DNA from: Planctomycetales bacterium
GTDB lineage: Bacteria; Planctomycetota; Planctomycetia; Planctomycetales; Planctomycetaceae
Direction of reading: 5' to 3'
Assembly: GCA_026400835.1 (NCBI GenBank)
Contig: JAPLOA010000088.1
Span: 1 to 64,000 of the forward strand
Length of the DNA: 64,000 nucleotides
The position numbers were made by a program, and so were the translations under genes. This document shows positions 44,084 through 53,977 of this stretch, one piece after another. The notes beneath the pieces are model-generated. The model saw only the letters and a program-made list of their open reading frames with translations, was not told the origin of the DNA and did no database searches. Numbering within the stretch: position 1 is the first letter of the stretch; the number at the start of each line of letters is the position of its first letter.

Positions 44084-44274
44084 GAATCCTCTTCTCTGGA
44101 AATTCCGGGGATCGTGAAATGCTCAGCATAGCAACACTCAACGCCTTTGTTTAAGCCTCGACCATACCTGAATGAATCTCGCGGCCGCGAGAACACATGA
44201 TTGCGTGATTCTTTCGAAGTTGTTCGGTAGACTTTCCACCGCAAAAAGTTGAGGAAACTCCCGGGAACTGGTGT

Positions 44275-44901
44275 ATGGATCTGCATGAGGTCGAATCAAT
44301 TGCAAAGCAGGAGTTGCTGAAGCACGGCCTGACAACATGGACGTTCGCCTGGGCAAAGACGAAGCGTCGCCAGGGAGTCTGCAAGTATCGTTCTCGTCGA
44401 ATCGAGATCGCTGAATACTACGCTCGCCATAATCCTCGAGAAAAAGTCCTCGACACACTGATGCACGAAATCGCCCACGCGCTGGCTGGACCGAAAGCTG
44501 GCCATGGTCCGGCCTGGAAAGCGATCGCCGCGAAGCTTGGAGCGATCCCCAGAGCGTACGACACCTGTTCAGAAACCGCTGTCATGCCCGGCGACTGGCA
44601 GGCAACCTGTGAGGCCTGTGGCCGGACATTTCACAAGTATCGTCGTCCGGTACAACTCGATGGCTATCGCTGTCGCTGTGCTGCTCGCAAAGTTTTAACA
44701 TTTCAGTTTGCCGGGGATCCTTCACGAAGACCTCCGGATCCTTCTCCGGCAGAGCAGTCAGCAAAATGGGAAGCTCTGTGTGTCGGATGTGGCACAATTC
44801 ATTGTCGTCAACGAAGACCCAAAGCCGGTCTTTGGCGTTGCCGGTGTCCTCAGCGATGTGAACTGCGTTGGATATTTCGCGAGCCGGGAAACGCTCGCTA
44901 A
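44275..44901 (+). CDS. SprT-like metalloprotease domain protein with two zinc ribbons
   Basis: This 208-residue protein has a SprT-like domain with the zinc-protease signature MHEIAHAL (His64, Glu65, His68). The SprT/Spartan family is linked to handling of DNA-protein crosslinks in other organisms. After it come two cysteine ribbons: CEAC (112-115) with CRC (133-135), and CVGC (169-172) with CRC (189-191). Most bacterial SprT proteins have one, so the duplicated ribbon is notable and suggests nucleic-acid binding. No signal peptide. The gene is transcribed divergently from the esterase gene; the next plus-strand gene begins 240 bases on. Proteolytic activity is inferred from the motif only. 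Confidence 0.75.
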   Translation: MDLHEVESIAKQELLKHGLTTWTFAWAKTKRRQGVCKYRSRRIEIAEYYARHNPREKVLDTLMHEIAHALAGPKAGHGPAWKAIAAKLGAIPRAYDTCSETAVMPGDWQATCEACGRTFHKYRRPVQLDGYRCRCAARKVLTFQFAGDPSRRPPDPSPAEQSAKWEALCVGCGTIHCRQRRPKAGLWRCRCPQRCELRWIFREPGNAR

Positions 44902-45144
44902 CTGAGGTTCGGGGCGGAGGGGTAAGCCGGAAAGGGCGGTTACGGCTTCCCCAGAGATGATAAAGACGTCTTACCGGGTCAGGCAGCCAATTGCGGCTCA
45001 GTTTTGAGCGAGCCTATAATGGGGGCCGAGAAATCGACGAGCCAGACAACGATCCTGACAATCGTGCCTGGTTGTCGGTTGGTTTCTTGCAAAGAGTCGT
45101 CCCGCCTGAATTCCCTACCGCATTGTGAGTGTCCGGAGCAAATC

Positions 45145-47532
45145 ATGAGACGCAACTGCGTTTTGCCAGTGTCTCTGGTATTTGTTGCTTTGATCGTCCT
45201 TTCGGTGTGCTCCCCGTTGATGGCCCAGGTGGGTGCATCATCAGCCAGTACAAATCAGGCCGTCCGCAATCTCGCCTCGGTGCGACTTGTCTCTGCGTCG
45301 GCCGATGCCGCAATGGAGCGAGGTCGTGAAATCTATGAAGAGCGATGCATTCGCTGCCATGGTCCGAATGGTACCGGAACCAAAGATGTTCCTGCTCCGA
45401 TCTTTGGTGATCGACCAACATCCGACCTGGCCGATGTGATTTCTCGCACCATGCCGGAAGACGCCGTCGGTGATTGCGTCGGCGATGATGCTCGCGCGGT
45501 TGCAGAATGGATGCAGTCCGCATTCTATTCTCCCGAAGCGCAGGCTCGATTGACCCCTCCGCGGATTGAACTGAGCCGACTCACGGTCTCGCAGTATCGA
45601 AATGCGATCGCTGACCTTGGGGCCAGCTTTCGCTGGTTCAGTGCACCAAAGCCGGAACGTGGTTTGAAGGCGCAATACTTTGCCAGTCGTGGTCAACGTG
45701 GTGATCGCAAGGTTGATGACCGGATCGACAGCAAGGTCGATTTTAACTTTGGAGCCTTCAGTCCGGACGGTGAAAAGATTCCTGAAGAAGAGTTCTCGAT
45801 AGTCTGGAATGGCTCAGTGATTCCTCGTGAATCCGGCTGGTATGAATTCACGATTCGCACCGAAAACGGCGCGCGACTTTTCGTTAACGATGACGAGACG
45901 CCATTGATTGATGCGTGGGTTCGTTCCGGCAGCGACACCGAATTCCGAGGATCACGATATTTGCTGGCCGGTCGAACTTATCGCATTCGACTCGATTGGT
46001 TTAAGTTCAAAGAAGCGACAGCCTCAGTTGCCTTGCTGTGGAAAACGCCACACAGTGTGGAAGAAGTAATCCCGACCGCGAATCTGATGCCGGAATGGTC
46101 TCCCGCCGTCCTGCTGGCTGAGACACCATTCCCGCCGGATGATCGCAGCTCGGGTTATGAACGCGGCACCAGTGTCTCACTGGAATGGGAAGACGCGGTG
46201 ACCAACGCCGCTATTGAAGTTGCCGACAAACTCGTGGCGAGACTGCGTGAGTTTAGTGATATGAAGCGAGGCGAAGACAACTCCGGCAAGATCCGTGAGT
46301 TTGCCGGACTGTTTGCCGAGCGTGCTTTTCGGCGTCCTCTGTCAGATGAGCTGAAGGCCATCTTTGTCGATCAGCAGTTCGCGGCGGCAAAGTCTCCGGA
46401 AGAAGGATTGCGACGAGTGATCCTGGTCACCTTGATGTCGCCACGTTTTTTATATCGTGAACATGCGGAAGCTGAAGATCAATTTGATCGAGCATCTCGC
46501 TTGTCGTTTGCTCTGATCAATTCGATCCCCGACAAGCAGCTTCTGGAGGCGGCAAGGAACGGACAACTGCAAACTGAAAAGCAGGTTCGCGATCAGGCCT
46601 GGCGTCTTGTCAATGACTATCGCAGCCGATCTCGCCTGCTGGAGTTTCTGCGAAGCTGGATGAACCTCGAACGCCTGCAGGAGATCAACAAGAGCACTGC
46701 CGTTTATCCGGACTTCACTCCGCAGATTGCTGCCGACCTGAAGGTGTCGCTGGAGCTGCTGATGGAGCAGACAGTCGATGCGGAGAACAGCGACTTCCGC
46801 AGATTGTTGTTGAGCGATTCGATCTTCATGAACGGACGCATCGCCAGGTTCTACGGAGCGTCATTGCCGGAGAACGCCGATTTTCAGGAAGTGAAATTCG
46901 AACCGGATCGCAGGGCGGGAATCGTCTCGCATCCGTTTCTACTGAGCGGGTTTGCTTACATGGAAACAAGCTCGCCCATTCATCGCGGCGTTTTCCTGTC
47001 TCGCGGAGTTCTGGGTCGAGGCGTCAAGCCGCCGCCGATTGCGGTGGCTCCCACGGCTCCGGATCTGGCTCCGGATTTGACGACTCGCGAACGAGTGACC
47101 GTGCAGACACAGGCCGAAATGTGTGCCAATTGCCACGGGCTCATTAACTCCCTGGGCTTCGCACTGGAGAATTTTGACGCAGTCGGTCGATACCGAGACA
47201 GCGAAAAGACCAAGCCGATTGATGCAAGCGGCCAGTATCTTCAGCGAAACGGGGAGTTAGTCAGGTTCGGCGGAGCGCGGGATCTGGCCAGTTTTCTGGC
47301 TCGCAGCGAGGAAACTCACCGCTCATTCACTCGGCAGTTGTTCCACCATGTGGTTCAGCAGCCGATTCTGGCTTACGGGCCTGAGTCAATTTCTGAACTG
47401 ACCGAGTTTTTCGAGAATCACCAGTTTCATATGAAGCACCTGATGGTTGAAATAGCGTGTCGATCAGCCCTTGAAACAAGCTCGGCAGCTTCACAGCCTG
47501 TGGTTGCAGTGGAGCCGCAGGATTCGCCATAA
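45145..47532 (+). CDS. Planctomycete cytochrome-type DUF1592/DUF1588 protein with PA14 domain
   Basis: This protein of about 795 residues has a signal peptide (LPVSLVFVALIVLSVCSPLMAQ). A c-type haem site CIRCH follows near residue 70 (YEERCIRCHGPNGTG). A PA14-like domain (~170-330, GWYEFTIRTENGARLFVNDD) is inserted before the DUF1592/DUF1588/DUF1585-type region. That region contains a second haem-like site CANCH in EMCANCHGLINSLGFALEN. These large exported proteins are a planctomycete hallmark; function is unsettled, though electron transfer with carbohydrate binding has been proposed. The frame opens with TTG at 45004, but the ATG at 45145 has GGAG seven bases upstream and starts the signal peptide. 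It is followed by the DUF1552 gene, its usual partner. Confidence 0.88.
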   Translation: MRRNCVLPVSLVFVALIVLSVCSPLMAQVGASSASTNQAVRNLASVRLVSASADAAMERGREIYEERCIRCHGPNGTGTKDVPAPIFGDRPTSDLADVISRTMPEDAVGDCVGDDARAVAEWMQSAFYSPEAQARLTPPRIELSRLTVSQYRNAIADLGASFRWFSAPKPERGLKAQYFASRGQRGDRKVDDRIDSKVDFNFGAFSPDGEKIPEEEFSIVWNGSVIPRESGWYEFTIRTENGARLFVNDDETPLIDAWVRSGSDTEFRGSRYLLAGRTYRIRLDWFKFKEATASVALLWKTPHSVEEVIPTANLMPEWSPAVLLAETPFPPDDRSSGYERGTSVSLEWEDAVTNAAIEVADKLVARLREFSDMKRGEDNSGKIREFAGLFAERAFRRPLSDELKAIFVDQQFAAAKSPEEGLRRVILVTLMSPRFLYREHAEAEDQFDRASRLSFALINSIPDKQLLEAARNGQLQTEKQVRDQAWRLVNDYRSRSRLLEFLRSWMNLERLQEINKSTAVYPDFTPQIAADLKVSLELLMEQTVDAENSDFRRLLLSDSIFMNGRIARFYGASLPENADFQEVKFEPDRRAGIVSHPFLLSGFAYMETSSPIHRGVFLSRGVLGRGVKPPPIAVAPTAPDLAPDLTTRERVTVQTQAEMCANCHGLINSLGFALENFDAVGRYRDSEKTKPIDASGQYLQRNGELVRFGGARDLASFLARSEETHRSFTRQLFHHVVQQPILAYGPESISELTEFFENHQFHMKHLMVEIACRSALETSSAASQPVVAVEPQDSP

Positions 47533-47649
47533 TGGGATGCTATGCGGCTGCTCTGCCAGAATCGCAGAACCCTACGAAACCTGCAGCGGAATGGACTCCT
47601 TCCGAAACTAACCTTCCCCGGACCCCCGCCTTCGAATGGCCTCCCTCCA

Positions 47650-48963
47650 ATGAATAGCCGACGACAATTCCTCCGCAAACTGGGCGTTGGTGCTGCTGCA
47701 CTGCCGTTCGTTTCCAATCTCAATACGTTTGCGTCATCACTGATGGCGACAACTCGTAAACAGAGACTGGTCGTTATGTTCAGTCCAAACGGAACTGTGC
47801 CGTGGGATTTTTGGCCGGATGAAGAAGGGGACAAGTTCACTCTCAAGAGGATCATGGAACCTCTGAAAGATTTCCAGAACCGAACTCTGGTTCTGAATGG
47901 CGTGTGCGACAAAGTTCGCGGCGATGGTGACAATCACATGCGTGGCATGGGTTGCCTGCTGACTGGAACCGAACTTTTCCCGGGCAACATTCAGGGTGGG
48001 TCGGATACGCCAGCCGGCTGGGCCAGTGGTATCTCCATCGATCAGGAGATTGCCAACTTCCTGCAGTCAAAAGAAGAGACTCGTACACGATTTGGAACTC
48101 TTGAATTTGGCGTGATGGTTCCTGATCGCGCTGATACGTGGACTCGCATGAGTTACGCCGGGGCCAACAAGCCAATCGCTCCGATCGACGATCCTTATCA
48201 GATGTTCCGCAAGCTCTACGGCCAGGTTAAAGATCGCGAAGTCCTGACCAGCATTCTGGACAGCGTTCAGGAAGACCTGAAGAAAATCAGTCGCAGCGTT
48301 TCCAAAGAAGACCGACATCTTCTGGAAGAGCACACGACCTTCGTACGAACCATGGAAGAGCAGTTGCGGCAGGCTCAGTCCAGCGATGTCGGGCATGCGA
48401 TTCCGGAACTGGAACAGGGCATCAAGGAAGAGAACGACAACATCCCGCAGATCGCAAAGATGCAACTGGATCTGATGGTGAACAGCTTTGTGAATGACTT
48501 CAGCCGAGTCGCCACGTTTCAGATTACGAATTCCGTGGGTCAGCCGAAGATGCGATGGCTGGGAATCGATGAAGGCCACCATGAGCTTTCTCATGAGCCC
48601 AATGAAAACAAGGATGCTCACGAGAAGCTGACCAGGATTAACACCTGGTACTGTGAGCAGTTGGCGTATCTCGTACGACGGCTGTCCGAAACTCCTGAAC
48701 CGGGAAGCGACGGATCATTGCTGGACAACACGCTGATCCTGTGGGGCAATGAGTTGGGTCAGGGCAATTCGCATACGCTCGATAACATCCCGTTCGTGAT
48801 GGTCGGCAATGGGCTCGACTTCAACATGGGGCGATCCTTGAAATACAAGCACGTGCCGCACAACAGACTGCTGGTGGCACTGGCTCATGGATTCGGTCAT
48901 CACATCGAATCGTTCGGAAATCCGGACTTCTGTAAGGATGGAGTTCTCACAGGGCTGACATAG
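47650..48963 (+). CDS. Tat-exported DUF1552 protein
   Basis: This protein of about 437 residues starts with a twin-arginine signal ([18 protein letters not shown]), so it should be exported folded. The rest matches DUF1552: [17 protein letters not shown], the [14 protein letters not shown] block, and [26 protein letters not shown] near the C-terminus. The fold resembles the sulfatase/DUF1501 type, and the family is usually found next to DUF1592-type cytochrome genes, as here (about 120 bases downstream). The frame opens at 47542, but the ATG at 47650 gives the Tat motif at residue 2-3. Its function is unknown; the pair probably acts together in the periplasm. Confidence 0.88.
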   Translation: MNSRRQFLRKLGVGAAALPFVSNLNTFASSLMATTRKQRLVVMFSPNGTVPWDFWPDEEGDKFTLKRIMEPLKDFQNRTLVLNGVCDKVRGDGDNHMRGMGCLLTGTELFPGNIQGGSDTPAGWASGISIDQEIANFLQSKEETRTRFGTLEFGVMVPDRADTWTRMSYAGANKPIAPIDDPYQMFRKLYGQVKDREVLTSILDSVQEDLKKISRSVSKEDRHLLEEHTTFVRTMEEQLRQAQSSDVGHAIPELEQGIKEENDNIPQIAKMQLDLMVNSFVNDFSRVATFQITNSVGQPKMRWLGIDEGHHELSHEPNENKDAHEKLTRINTWYCEQLAYLVRRLSETPEPGSDGSLLDNTLILWGNELGQGNSHTLDNIPFVMVGNGLDFNMGRSLKYKHVPHNRLLVALAHGFGHHIESFGNPDFCKDGVLTGLT

Positions 48964-49012
48964 CTCGGTCTCACTGTCTTCATCAATCGAACCTGTAAGG
49001 AGTACAGCGACC

Positions 49013-49990
49013 TTGGCTCAGAAGATCATCATTGATGCTGATCCCGGCATTGGCGATGCACTGGCGATTCTGGTCGCATTGGCCGATTCTTCGCTGGATG
49101 TTCTCGGACTGACGGCGGTCGCCGGAATGGTCTCGGGAATCCAGGCCACTCGGAATCTTCACTACCTGATTGGGATTGCCGATCCGTTACGACATCCACG
49201 AGTCGGTCAGTCGGACGTCGCGGTTTGTTCGGCCGATCAAACGCCACTGGGACTGCCGCATCCTCAGGCGTTGAATGGCCGTTTCGGACTTGGCGAAGTC
49301 GATCCACTGGTGCCGGATCTTCACAATCGACGTGAGTCCGCCAAGTTGATCGTGGATCTCGTGCGGGAGCATCCCAATGAGGTTCGCATTGTCTCTTTTG
49401 GGCCACTCACAAACGTCGCCATGGCACTGGATCTTGATCCGGAGCTGCCTTTCCTTCTGAATGGACTGATCTGTCTCGGCGGGGCTTTGCATCACGAGGG
49501 CGATGTGACTGCGGCGGCAGAGTTCAATATATGGTCGGATCCTCAGGCGGCTCGGGCCGTTATGAAATCCCCCGTCGGCAAGATTCTGGTCCCGTTGAAT
49601 GTGAGCCAGAATCCCGGCCTGACGTTTGAGGATATTGATCGTCTGACAGGACTGATTCCGTCGACACCAGTCGGGGAAATGATCTCGGGGCTGATGCAGT
49701 ACGCCGTCCGGGCTAATCGACAGAAACTACCCCGTGAAGAAGTTTCTCTTCCGGCTGTGGCGGCCCTGGCAGTTGCGTCGCGAGCAGCCAGATTCTCGAC
49801 CGAGAGCGTTTTCATCGATATCGAAACTTCCGGAGATATCACCAGCGGCATGACTCTCCCGGATCGACGTCCGTTTCGTCCGAGTCAGACAAATGCTGAC
49901 GTGGTGTCAGAACTGGATGCGGCCGCTGTGATAGATTACTACTGCCGCGGTGTCAGAAGAATAGCGGTTTCTTCCGACCGTCGTTCCTGA
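49013..49990 (+). CDS. Nucleoside hydrolase-like protein, degenerate active site
   Basis: This 325-residue protein has the IunH/nucleoside-hydrolase fold, with the N-terminal block IIIDADPGIGDALAIL, FGPLTNVAMAL (129-139) and LGGALHHEGDVTAAAEFN, which match the family. Two changes matter: the usual DTDPGxDD has Gly14 in place of the first of the two adjacent aspartates, and the HDP-type catalytic block near the C-terminus reads VSLPAVAALAV (Ser245, Leu246), without His-Asp. Active enzymes cleave ribonucleosides with a calcium ion bound by these acids, so activity is doubtful. The start is TTG with AAGGAG about 10 bases upstream. It lies 50 bases after the DUF1552 gene and 26 bases before the rhomboid gene, probably one transcript. 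Confidence 0.75.
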   Translation: MAQKIIIDADPGIGDALAILVALADSSLDVLGLTAVAGMVSGIQATRNLHYLIGIADPLRHPRVGQSDVAVCSADQTPLGLPHPQALNGRFGLGEVDPLVPDLHNRRESAKLIVDLVREHPNEVRIVSFGPLTNVAMALDLDPELPFLLNGLICLGGALHHEGDVTAAAEFNIWSDPQAARAVMKSPVGKILVPLNVSQNPGLTFEDIDRLTGLIPSTPVGEMISGLMQYAVRANRQKLPREEVSLPAVAALAVASRAARFSTESVFIDIETSGDITSGMTLPDRRPFRPSQTNADVVSELDAAAVIDYYCRGVRRIAVSSDRRS

Positions 49991-50015
49991 AGTCTTTAAA
50001 CAGAATCATTTAGCC

Positions 50016-50999
50016 GTGCGTGAACTTTACACCTTTGCTGACGAACAGGTCGCTCACCGTTTTGTCAGTGTCCTGCAGTCCCTGCAGTTGCCAGCGCATG
50101 CAGAACAGGAAGGCGCGTCGTGGATCGTGTGGATTGAAAACGACGATCATCGTGACAAAGCGCAGGAGTTGCTGACGGCGTTTCAGGCCAACCCCGATGC
50201 AGAACAATTTGCGGAGGCAGAAAAGACCGCAAAGCGAATCCTGGCTGAGAAGCTGGAAGCAGAAAAACTCCGGCAGAAGCTTCGCAAAGATCTTCGGGAT
50301 CGCTGGCGAGGGGTGTGGTGGAAATGCCATCCGGCCGCAACCATTATGGTCGCGATTTCTGTGTTTGTCGTTGCCATATCCACCGAGCTGAGCCCGGTCA
50401 AGTTTACGCAACGCATCATTCCCCTCACCTGTAACGTGGAAACGTCCGATATTCGCAATTTACTCTTCATTCAGGAAACCATCATGATGGTTGATGAAGA
50501 GGGAAATGATGCGGCTGGATTTTTGAACAAGCCACCCACAGAGGTCCTGAAAACCTGGCAGATCTGGCGCTACGTGACGCCGATCTTTATTCATTTCAAT
50601 GCTCTGCATATTCTCTTCAATATGTCCTGGCTGCGCACGCTGGGAAACGCGATTGAGTTTGTCCGCGGAACTCGCCGATTCCTTGGTCTGGTTCTGTTTA
50701 TTGCCGTCGTCTCCAATGTGGCTCAACTGATCTGGAGCGGCCCGGCGTTTGGGGGAATGTCGGGAGTTGACTTTGGACTGATCGGCTATATCTGGATGAA
50801 AGGGAAGACTCAACCGCAGCATGGGCTGGCGCTTCCGCAGGAACAGGTCGTGATGTCGATGCTGTGGATGCTGCTTTGCATTGGAGGAGCCTTTGGCCCC
50901 ATCGCAAACGCCGCGCATGTCGGCGGTTTTCTGGCTGGCATGGTGATTGGTGCTCGTACTGCAATCCGGAAAAAGATTATCGGCCCCGGTCGGGCTTAA
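50016..50999 (+). CDS. Rhomboid-family intramembrane serine protease
   Basis: This 327-residue protein has an N-terminal cytoplasmic domain (about 1-60) like that of GlpG, a charged helical linker (60-100), and a membrane core. The catalytic dyad is Ser249 (GGMSGVDFGLIG) and His301 (ANAAHVGGFLAG). HFNALHILFNMSWL (193-206) carries the upstream conserved His/Asn segment. Rhomboids cut single-pass membrane proteins within the bilayer. The segment between the first and second membrane helices (about 125-180) is longer than in E. coli GlpG. The start is GTG at 50016. It follows the nucleoside-hydrolase-like gene by 26 bases. Substrates unknown. Confidence 0.9.
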   Translation: MRELYTFADEQVAHRFVSVLQSLQLPAHAEQEGASWIVWIENDDHRDKAQELLTAFQANPDAEQFAEAEKTAKRILAEKLEAEKLRQKLRKDLRDRWRGVWWKCHPAATIMVAISVFVVAISTELSPVKFTQRIIPLTCNVETSDIRNLLFIQETIMMVDEEGNDAAGFLNKPPTEVLKTWQIWRYVTPIFIHFNALHILFNMSWLRTLGNAIEFVRGTRRFLGLVLFIAVVSNVAQLIWSGPAFGGMSGVDFGLIGYIWMKGKTQPQHGLALPQEQVVMSMLWMLLCIGGAFGPIANAAHVGGFLAGMVIGARTAIRKKIIGPGRA

Positions 51000-51467
51000 A
51001 TGCGATCGGCGAAACAGATTTGATCAGGCTCACATCCCCGAACCGCCTCGATCCACGGGCCCCTGTCGGCTTGAGGCTTCGGGAATTCTACGCGTCTCGC
51101 AAATTGACTCCCGCGCAACGCCCCGTATGAAACTGTTGAAACTGCGTCAGACTTGCAGAAACCGAACGAAGAATCTGGCTGGCTGGAAAATTGACAGCAG
51201 AAAGTAGCCCACCTCCCGGCGATTCAATTTTTCGGTCGTCAAATTTTTCGGTCGGATGTTCTCCTGCATCGAGAAACACGTCATAAAACGGCACCGTGTC
51301 TGAGCCATCTTAACGGCAGCGATTTCCCTTGAGAATTTCCTCAACCAACGAACTTCGGTTGATCCGCCGTTGCCTGAAGACGTTCCTGGCTGATACCTTC
51401 CGTCACCCGCTGATTTCGCCGAAGGAAGAATCGAGATTTATGGGATCCTGGTCTATTGGCCCGGCCT
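51000..51467. other. Intergenic region with one family-3 repeat
   Basis: No gene is supported in these 468 bases. It holds family-3 copy d (51220-51264) and otherwise shows nothing clear. Confidence 0.6.
51220..51264. repeat. Family-3 repeat units, copy d
   Basis: CAATTTTTCGGTCGTC and AAATTTTTCGGTCGGATG are two tandem units of the family-3 type (spacing 16 bases). The opposite arm is not evident upstream, so this is a half element or one that is too diverged to see. Confidence 0.65.
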
Positions 51468-52868
51468 ATGAGGAATCCATTGCCCACCCGAATTGAATGC
51501 TACGAAGACGCCATTCGATGGCTTTACGATCGTATTGACTACGAGCGGATTCGGCCGTCCGCTCAGACCAATCCGTTTCGCCTGGAACGCATTGAAAGTT
51601 TGCTGCAGCGTATCGGGGCACCTCATGAACGAATCCCTGCCGTTCACATCGCCGGAACCAAAGGCAAAGGCTCCACGGCCGCGATGGTGGATTCCATTCT
51701 GCAGTCTGCCGGAATTCGTACAGGCCTGTTCACATCACCGCATATCGAACAGTTTGAAGAACGCATGCGGGTCTCGGGACATATGCCGCATGCAGATCAA
51801 CTCACGCGACTTGTCGGCCGGCTCTGCCAGGTTTTGCAGGATGCCGAAATGGACGTCAGTGACCGAATCCCGACGTTCTTTGAAGTGACCACTCTGCTGG
51901 CCTGGATGCTGTTCGACGAAGAGCAGGTGCAGGTTGCCGTTCTGGAAACAGGGCTTGGAGGTCGTCTGGACTGCACCAATGTCTGCAGTCCACTGGTCAC
52001 AGTGATCACCAGCATTGGCCTCGACCATACGCATATCCTCGGCGACACAATTGCAAAGATTGCCTTTGAAAAAGCCGGAATTCTGAAGGCCGGAGTCCCC
52101 GTCGTACAAGGCCAGCTTCCGGGAGATGCCGACCGTGTCGTTGAAGCGCGAGCAACCGAACTGCATTGCCCGCGCTTCGTCTGCGGCCGGGATTTTGCCT
52201 GGCATGATGCGGATCATGGCCATGCCTCAGTGGCTCCGAAGAGATCTCAACGAATCCTTGTGCTGACTCCCTGTTGCAGTTATGAAAACCTGACAGTGCC
52301 TCTGCTGGGACGTCACCAGGCTCACAACGCCAGCCTTGCCATTATGACGGCCAATCTTTTGCGAGATCGTGGCTATCCGCAGATCACTGCAGAAGCCATT
52401 ACCGCAGGAGTCAAGGCGACCCACTGGCCGTTACGTTTTGAAGTTCTCGAAGGCCAGCCGACAATTGTTCTGGATGCCGCGCATAATCCGGATTCCATGC
52501 GGGCTGTCGCTGGAGTTCTGGATGGAGCGGAATGGCAGGGGCGGAGGCGGGTTCTGGTGTTTGCAGCATCCGCCGATAAAGATGCCGGCAGCATGCTGAG
52601 CATCATTGTTCCGCATTTTGACGACGTGGTTTTGACACGATTTATTGGCAATCCGAGGAGCGTGCCTCCCGAACAGTTGCAGACTCTCGTTGACGACCGT
52701 GACTCCCGGCTATTCAGACACACGCAGTTTCATCAGGCCAGTGATCCGCCAACCGCCATCGCGAAAGCTCGCCAACTGGCCGGGGCGGATGGACTTATCT
52801 GCGTCACTGGCTCACTGTTTCTTGCCGCTGAAGCCCGAGTTCATCTTTTAAAATCCAGTGCTCAGTGA
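51468..52868 (+). CDS. folC: Folylpolyglutamate synthase/dihydrofolate synthase
   Basis: This Mur-ligase-type ATP-dependent enzyme of about 466 residues adds glutamate to folates and, in bifunctional members, makes dihydrofolate from dihydropteroate. The P-loop GTKGKGST lies at about 63-70, HLLAWMLFDEEQVQVAVLETGLGGRLDCTN-type blocks follow, with ITSIGLDHTHILGDTI (~185), and the C-terminal domain starts after LLGRHQAHNASLAI with VLDAAHNPDSM. The frame opens with TTG at 51456; the ATG at 51468 (MRNPLPTRIECYEDA) is preferred. It is a plus-strand single gene, convergent with the membrane gene that ends at 52884. Whether it has both activities cannot be judged. Confidence 0.9.
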   Translation: MRNPLPTRIECYEDAIRWLYDRIDYERIRPSAQTNPFRLERIESLLQRIGAPHERIPAVHIAGTKGKGSTAAMVDSILQSAGIRTGLFTSPHIEQFEERMRVSGHMPHADQLTRLVGRLCQVLQDAEMDVSDRIPTFFEVTTLLAWMLFDEEQVQVAVLETGLGGRLDCTNVCSPLVTVITSIGLDHTHILGDTIAKIAFEKAGILKAGVPVVQGQLPGDADRVVEARATELHCPRFVCGRDFAWHDADHGHASVAPKRSQRILVLTPCCSYENLTVPLLGRHQAHNASLAIMTANLLRDRGYPQITAEAITAGVKATHWPLRFEVLEGQPTIVLDAAHNPDSMRAVAGVLDGAEWQGRRRVLVFAASADKDAGSMLSIIVPHFDDVVLTRFIGNPRSVPPEQLQTLVDDRDSRLFRHTQFHQASDPPTAIAKARQLAGADGLICVTGSLFLAAEARVHLLKSSAQ

Positions 52869-52883
52869 TTTCTGCCTTGTGCC

Positions 52884-53945
52884 TTACGAACCGGCCGTGC
52901 GACGCCACAAAAACGAATCGACGACGTAATGATGCACGCTGATCGATGACAACAGAATTGTCGAAGCGATAATCCACCAATGTTCCAGGGCTGTGGTAAG
53001 GTACTGCTCCCAGCCAAATCCCAGCAGATACAGTGTCAGCCAGAAGATGGAGAAACCGACCAGATTTGGCACGGCCACAATCCAGCGATTGCCTGATGCC
53101 GCTCGCTGTTTACGTTCCAGAACCCAGACGAGTGCCAGATACTGCATCGCATGAAAGAACGTGACCGCCTCGAAGCCTCGATGAAAATGATCGACCAGCA
53201 TGAACCCGTAATAGTGGATTCCCATGCAGACGGCATAACAGATCAGACCGGTCGGACTATAGCTGGAACCATTGCGCCGAATCAGTCGGCCTTCAGCCAC
53301 CAGAGCCGCGTAAAGCCCAAAGCAGCCGATCACTCCCAGGAGCTTCATGAAAGACTCATCGAAGTTGTAAGGAATCAGATGATAAGAATGACCGCCCCAC
53401 GCATCGTACAGCATATCCCATCGCCCAATGATCAGGTATGGGAAGACCAGATGATAAGCCCACCAGCGCAGTCGCCGATCGGTTTCATCAAACTGAGCCT
53501 GACCACCATAAAGACATCCGATGCCGTAGGTTTGACGCAGATAGTGAAACGATTGCCAGACGTTGACCAATGTGATGGTTTCAACAAACAGTCCCGCTTT
53601 GTGAATCAGAGTCAGCAGCCCGACCAGCCCCAGATACAATGGCACTCCAAACCAGCGACTGGTCCTGCCTTCGCGAATCTTGCGTTGCTGTCGAACGTAT
53701 GTGCTGTAGACGTGCGGCGAACCAATAATCACGCTCAGCCAGTAGTACCAGTGAATGTACTGCTCGGCCTCCAGTTCCTGCTCACCCAATAACAGGATGA
53801 ACGGCAAAAACAGGACCTGTCCGCCGAGGATCACGAAGAACCATTCAAAAGCTCCAGGCTTTGTGAGCGTTCGCGGTCGCGAAAATGTTTCAATCGCGTC
53901 TGCATCGTGTAACAGAGATTCAGCGCGTTCCATGGCAGTGGACAT
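52884..53945 (-). CDS. Polytopic membrane protein of unknown function
   Basis: This protein of about 353 residues has roughly eight hydrophobic segments and scattered histidines. Conserved-looking features are IHWYYWLSVIIGSPHVYSTY in the first third, WQSFHYLRQTYG in the middle, and HHYVVDSFLWRR at the C-terminus, an HHxxxD arrangement. I do not recognise the family with confidence; similar HY-x-D-x-x-W endings occur in multi-spanning proteins of unknown role. The frame opens with TTG at 53954; ATG at 53945 or 53933 is more likely. It is the last gene of a three-gene minus-strand row with an HTTM protein and another membrane protein, so the three probably work together. Confidence 0.65.
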   Translation of the reverse strand: MSTAMERAESLLHDADAIETFSRPRTLTKPGAFEWFFVILGGQVLFLPFILLLGEQELEAEQYIHWYYWLSVIIGSPHVYSTYVRQQRKIREGRTSRWFGVPLYLGLVGLLTLIHKAGLFVETITLVNVWQSFHYLRQTYGIGCLYGGQAQFDETDRRLRWWAYHLVFPYLIIGRWDMLYDAWGGHSYHLIPYNFDESFMKLLGVIGCFGLYAALVAEGRLIRRNGSSYSPTGLICYAVCMGIHYYGFMLVDHFHRGFEAVTFFHAMQYLALVWVLERKQRAASGNRWIVAVPNLVGFSIFWLTLYLLGFGWEQYLTTALEHWWIIASTILLSSISVHHYVVDSFLWRRTAGS

Positions 53946-53977
53946 AAGCGGCAACCTGGAAGACGGTTGTTGTAAAA

